From JASMTM01 sp964441735 (GTDB taxonomy: Bacteria > Thermotogota > Thermotogae > Petrotogales > Kosmotogaceae), in contig CAYTVB010000040.1 of NCBI GenBank assembly GCA_964441735.1, positions 1 through 17,449 of the forward strand: 17,449 nt of DNA, written 5' to 3'. A model generated the notes under the pieces. It was not told where the DNA came from. It made no database searches and was given only the letters and a program-made list of their open reading frames with translations. How positions within the stretch are numbered: position 1 is the stretch's first letter; every line of letters starts with the position of its first letter. Made by a program: the position numbers and the translations under genes. Of this stretch, positions 14,692 to 17,449 are shown one piece after another.

Positions 14692-15454
14692 ATTTACTCT
14701 CTCCTAAATAAGCCTTTATAACCTCATCATTGCTTTTAATTGACTTGGGTTCACCTTCGGCGATTTTTACACCAAAGTTCATTACAGTTATTCTATCTGA
14801 AATGTCCATAACAACAGACATATCATGTTCAACCAAAAATATTGTTATCCCAAATTCTTGCGTAAATTTCTTAATGAGTTGCTTAAGTCTTTTTGCTTCA
14901 GCTGGATTCAAACCAGCCGCAGGCTCATCAAGCATAAGTAATCGTGGTTCACTCATCAAAGCTCTGCCAATTTCTACCATTTTTTGCAAGCCATAAGGTA
15001 ACATTCCAGCCATCGTATTTAATCGATTCTTTATGTTTAACATTTCGGCTACTTCAAGGGCGCGTTCCCAGGTTATTCCTTCCTGCTCTCTTACTTTTTT
15101 CCCTTTTATGATTTCAGAAGAGAAAGGATAACCAAGTTCTCTATGATGTCCTATAAGCAAATTTTCACCAACGGTCATCAGTTTAAATATTTCCAGGTTC
15201 TGGAAAGTTCTTGTTATTCCTGATTTTATAATTTCATGTGGCCTGAGTTTTTTCAGATCATTTCCATCAAACCGAACAGTTCCTTTTGTTTCCTGAACTA
15301 CTCTTGTAATTACATTAAATAGTGTTGTTTTTCCAGCACCGTTTGGACCTATTAAAGAATGGATAATCCCTTCTTCTACATTCATTGAGAAATCTTTTAC
15401 AGCAACTACTCCTCCAAATCTTACGGTTACATTATTTATTTCAAGCAGGGACAT
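14684..15454 (-). CDS. livG: LivG-type ABC transporter ATP-binding protein
   Basis: This 256-residue ATPase partners LivF. Walker A is GPNGAGKTT (36-44). TRTFQNLEIFKLMTVGENLL (81-100) is the LivG-type Q-loop region. The ABC signature is the degenerate LPYGLQKMVEIGRAL (152-166), as usual for LivG rather than a true LSGGQ. Walker B is LLMLDEP (172-178), the switch histidine is H210 in LVEHDM, and the C terminus AYLGE is characteristic. The start is supported by GGAGGTG 6 bases upstream. A 60-base gap with a strong hairpin separates it from the upstream binding-protein gene. Confidence 0.95.
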   Translation of the reverse strand: MSLLEINNVTVRFGGVVAVKDFSMNVEEGIIHSLIGPNGAGKTTLFNVITRVVQETKGTVRFDGNDLKKLRPHEIIKSGITRTFQNLEIFKLMTVGENLLIGHHRELGYPFSSEIIKGKKVREQEGITWERALEVAEMLNIKNRLNTMAGMLPYGLQKMVEIGRALMSEPRLLMLDEPAAGLNPAEAKRLKQLIKKFTQEFGITIFLVEHDMSVVMDISDRITVMNFGVKIAEGEPKSIKSNDEVIKAYLGESKYA

Positions 15455-15479
15455 TTGTCCACCTCCAAACTTAATAAAT

Positions 15480-15503
15480 CGGAGGGGAGGAATATCCCCT
15501 CCG
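15480..15503 (-). promoter_or_regulatory. Intercistronic stem-loop between binding protein and livG
   Basis: On the minus strand CGGAGGGGA and TCCCCTCCG form a perfect 9-bp GC-rich stem with a 6-base loop (TATTCC), followed by ATTTATTAAG rather than a clean T-run. Placed right after the binding-protein stop, it is best read as a partial terminator or 3' mRNA stabiliser that keeps binding-protein levels above those of the membrane components, a common arrangement in binding-protein-dependent importers. Confidence 0.65.
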
Positions 15504-15514
15504 AATTTGTCAAC

Positions 15515-16702
15515 TTATTCAGCTACCGATATCCAGTCTGTTATTCCTGTCCATGCACCATCAATTACTTCCATAATGTACATATTTCTCAAACCTGTTC
15601 TACAATAAGTATCTTCAGGATCGTATGGACTGTAAGTAAGTGGTGGCGATATTATACCTGCCCATTCGTCAAAACTTTCAAGCGCATCAAGAAGTTTATC
15701 TCTTGTTGGATTCTCTCCAGCTCTCTTTAACGCTTCAGTAAATACTTCACCTGCAACAAATCCTGCAGCTGCATACGCATTTGGAACCTCATCCGGGAAT
15801 GTTTCCTGATAAATTGATACATATTTTTGATAGAAATCGTCTTCTATATCTCCCATAACCCATGCTGTAGCTCTTAATCCTTTTGCTGCTTCTTCTCCTG
15901 AAAGCTGAATTACTGTAGGATCAGCATTTGGATAACTTCCGATCATCAATACATCAAGTCCATACTCGTGAGCCTGTTTAATGAAATTTGGACTCTGAGG
16001 TAACCACATTGAAAGAACTACTGCGTCCACATTTAGTTGCATTAACTTCAAAATTTCATTGTCAAAGGAAGTTTTATTAACATCGACAGGCATTTTTGCA
16101 ACTAGTGCACTTGGATAACCATTCTCATTCAGCCAATATTTTAAGGCGTCAAATTCATCTCTACCTGCATCGTCAGATCTGTAAACTATACCAATTCTTT
16201 CTTTACCAAGTTCTTCAACTAGATATTTTCCCATGATCTGTCCTTCAGTTACGTAGTTTGGCTGCACTGTAAATATATATTCCTTGGGAGGAATTGACAG
16301 TAATGTTGAGCCACTACCCTGATAAACAAATGGTACTTCATTGTCGTTCAAATAATCCTGAACGGCAAGACAACCAGGTGTTCCCAATCCTCCAACGATG
16401 GCAAAAACATTATCCTGTTCGACAAGTCTTTTTACTTCTACCACTGTTTTTGATGGATTGAATGCGTCATCAGCTACAATTAGTTCGATTTCTCTTCCGT
16501 GAACTCCACCATTTTTGTTTACCCAGTTAAAGTAAGCATCCATACCTTTTCTCATTGATACTCCGATTGGTGCTACAGGTCCTGACAGTGCCTGGAAGGA
16601 ACCAATAACAACTTTGTCCTCAAGGACACCATTTTCTTCAGCAAAGGTAAAACTGCTGAACAAGAAAGCCGTAACAAGCAGTACTAAAAGAACCTTTTTC
16701 AT
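15515..16702 (-). CDS. LIV-type ABC transporter solute-binding protein
   Basis: This 395-residue secreted binding protein of the Leu/Ile/Val-binding (Peripla_BP_6) family captures the ligand for LivHMGF. The signal peptide MKKVLLVLLVTAFLFSSFTFA is followed by EENG. There is no lipobox cysteine, so the mature protein is likely free in a periplasm. Family marks are VVIGSFQALSGPVAPIG, GMDAYFNWVNKNGGVHGREIELIVADDAFNPSKTV (in pieces), VFAIVGGLGTPG and the C-terminal NAYAAAGFVAGEVFTEALKRAG. The chosen ATG has GGAGGTG 6 bases upstream and starts the signal peptide; a longer frame to 16813 would run into the thiolase and add a polar extension. It lies 62 bases after the thiolase with no terminator between, so co-transcription is likely. 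The ligand cannot be inferred with certainty. Confidence 0.93.
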   Translation of the reverse strand: MKKVLLVLLVTAFLFSSFTFAEENGVLEDKVVIGSFQALSGPVAPIGVSMRKGMDAYFNWVNKNGGVHGREIELIVADDAFNPSKTVVEVKRLVEQDNVFAIVGGLGTPGCLAVQDYLNDNEVPFVYQGSGSTLLSIPPKEYIFTVQPNYVTEGQIMGKYLVEELGKERIGIVYRSDDAGRDEFDALKYWLNENGYPSALVAKMPVDVNKTSFDNEILKLMQLNVDAVVLSMWLPQSPNFIKQAHEYGLDVLMIGSYPNADPTVIQLSGEEAAKGLRATAWVMGDIEDDFYQKYVSIYQETFPDEVPNAYAAAGFVAGEVFTEALKRAGENPTRDKLLDALESFDEWAGIISPPLTYSPYDPEDTYCRTGLRNMYIMEVIDGAWTGITDWISVAE

Positions 16703-16708
16703 ACCATT

Positions 16709-16715
16709 CACCTCC
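16709..16715 (-). promoter_or_regulatory. Ribosome binding site that fixes the binding-protein start
   Basis: GGAGGTG on the minus strand lies 6 bases before ATG 16702. An in-frame ATG at 16717 overlaps this site and is therefore unlikely to be used. Confidence 0.75.
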
Positions 16716-16764
16716 ATTAGGATGTTAGTTCTGTTACTTTTTATGCTGATGTTAACTTCTCTTG

Positions 16765-17449
16765 CTATAGTCTTTTTACAATAACTGCTGTACCCATTCC
16801 GCCACCTATACATAGTGAAGCAAGACCGTATTCAAGATTACGTTTTTCCATCTCATATAGCAGTGTAACAATTATTCTATTTCCAGACGCACCAATAGGA
16901 TGTCCCAGAGCAATAGCTCCACCGTTAACGTTTGTTCTATCAAGCAACCAATCTTTTGTGACACCAAATTCTTCTTCAAGCCCTTTAAAAACTGCAAGAC
17001 TTTGAGCTGCAAATGCTTCATTTAGTTCAATCAGTTCCATATCTTCAATTTTCATACCGGCTTTTTCCATAACCTTTTTAATAGCTGGTACAGGGGCATA
17101 TCCCATATATGCTGGATCGACACCTGCCTGGGCAAATGCAACAATTTCTGCCTTCGGCTTTAGATTAAATTTATCTACTGCTTCTTCAGAAGCGAGTATG
17201 GTAGAACTTGCTCCATCATTAATCCCTGAAGCGTTACCAGCGGTTACAGTTCCATCTTTAGCAAATGCCGGTCTTAATTTGGCCAGCTTATCGAGGCTTG
17301 TGTCTCTAGGATGCTCATCTGTATCAAAAACTGTTTGTCCTTTTCTAGTCTTTATTACTACTTCGCTGATTTCATCCTTAAATCTTCCTTCCTCAATTGC
17401 TTTTTTTGCTCTTTTTTGGCTTTCAATTGCAAATTCATCCTGTTCTTCA
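16765..17449 (-). CDS. Thiolase (acetyl-CoA C-acetyltransferase-like), 5' end outside window
   Basis: The frame stays open from the right edge to TAG at 16765, giving the C-terminal 227 residues of a roughly 395-residue enzyme. Thiolase motifs are clear: VTAGNASGINDGAS, IELNEAFAAQ, VNGGAIALGHPIGASG with the catalytic histidine (GHP), and CIGGGMGTA carrying the catalytic C-terminal cysteine. The nucleophilic cysteine of the N-terminal half lies outside the window. Thiolases condense two acyl-CoA units or cleave 3-ketoacyl-CoA; the sequence seen cannot tell the biosynthetic from the beta-oxidation direction. It is the first visible gene of the probable thiolase-LIV-hydrolase operon. Confidence 0.94.
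   Translation of the reverse strand, partial: EEQDEFAIESQKRAKKAIEEGRFKDEISEVVIKTRKGQTVFDTDEHPRDTSLDKLAKLRPAFAKDGTVTAGNASGINDGASSTILASEEAVDKFNLKPKAEIVAFAQAGVDPAYMGYAPVPAIKKVMEKAGMKIEDMELIELNEAFAAQSLAVFKGLEEEFGVTKDWLLDRTNVNGGAIALGHPIGASGNRIIVTLLYEMEKRNLEYGLASLCIGGGMGTAVIVKRL

Noticed and set aside
15455..15730. 91-residue open frame on the plus strand
   Set aside because: It is antisense to the well-supported binding-protein gene and the intercistronic hairpin, with no independent coding evidence.
16703..16764. Sigma-54 (-24/-12) promoter upstream of the binding-protein gene
   Set aside because: No GG/GC pair with the required spacing was found there, so control of the LIV genes by the sigma-54 activator is not supported by this gap; the true operon promoter may lie outside the window.
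16703..16813. N-terminal extension of the binding protein to 16813
   Set aside because: It would overlap the thiolase coding region and place 37 polar residues before a normal signal peptide; ATG 16702 has the proper GGAGGTG.

Overview
The window reads as a low-GC, probably diderm anaerobe. The best guess is a member of the Thermotogota, perhaps the Kosmotogales, held with modest confidence. Three things support it: the tmRNA encodes a short nine-residue tag (AEPESALAA) resembling the short Thermotoga-type tag; the LIV solute-binding protein has an ordinary signal peptide with no lipobox; and start sites carry strong AGGAGGTG-type Shine-Dalgarno sequences. A diderm Firmicute such as a Halanaerobiales member is the main alternative. 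There is no sign of a phage, insertion sequence or CRISPR array, and no gene-free stretch longer than about 160 bases.

Left part (1-4400): an unusual nitroreductase fused to a ParB-like DGHTR domain (minus strand); tRNA-Glu(CTC) with its own promoter and terminator; a YkgJ-type cysteine-cluster protein (minus); then, on the plus strand, a membrane-anchored DUF362 protein followed by a small alkyltransferase-like (ATL) DNA-repair protein. A shared terminator separates these from tmRNA (ssrA, minus strand).

Middle (4300-11300): a minus-strand block runs tRNA-Ser(GGA) > rsmA > PAS-type sigma-54 activator > tmRNA. It is headed by a consensus TTGACA-17-TATAAT promoter, and tmRNA has a second, good promoter inside the end of the activator gene. 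Divergent from it are glmM (cell-wall amino-sugar synthesis) and uvrA (nucleotide excision repair), overlapping by 8 nt. UvrA ends at a bidirectional terminator.

Right part (11320-17449, minus strand): a probable operon of a thiolase (5' part outside the window), a branched-chain-type (LIV) solute-binding protein, LivG and LivF ATPases, LivH permease, and a LivM permease that runs in frame, with no stop codon, into a complete alpha/beta hydrolase. A strong internal Shine-Dalgarno and in-frame ATG sit exactly at the junction, so the locus may make both a membrane-tethered and a free hydrolase. The thiolase, importer and hydrolase together suggest uptake and processing of a carboxylic acid or ester/amide-type substrate rather than plain amino-acid import; this is inference. 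The permease-hydrolase fusion is the most unusual thing in the window, followed by the nitroreductase-ParB fusion.
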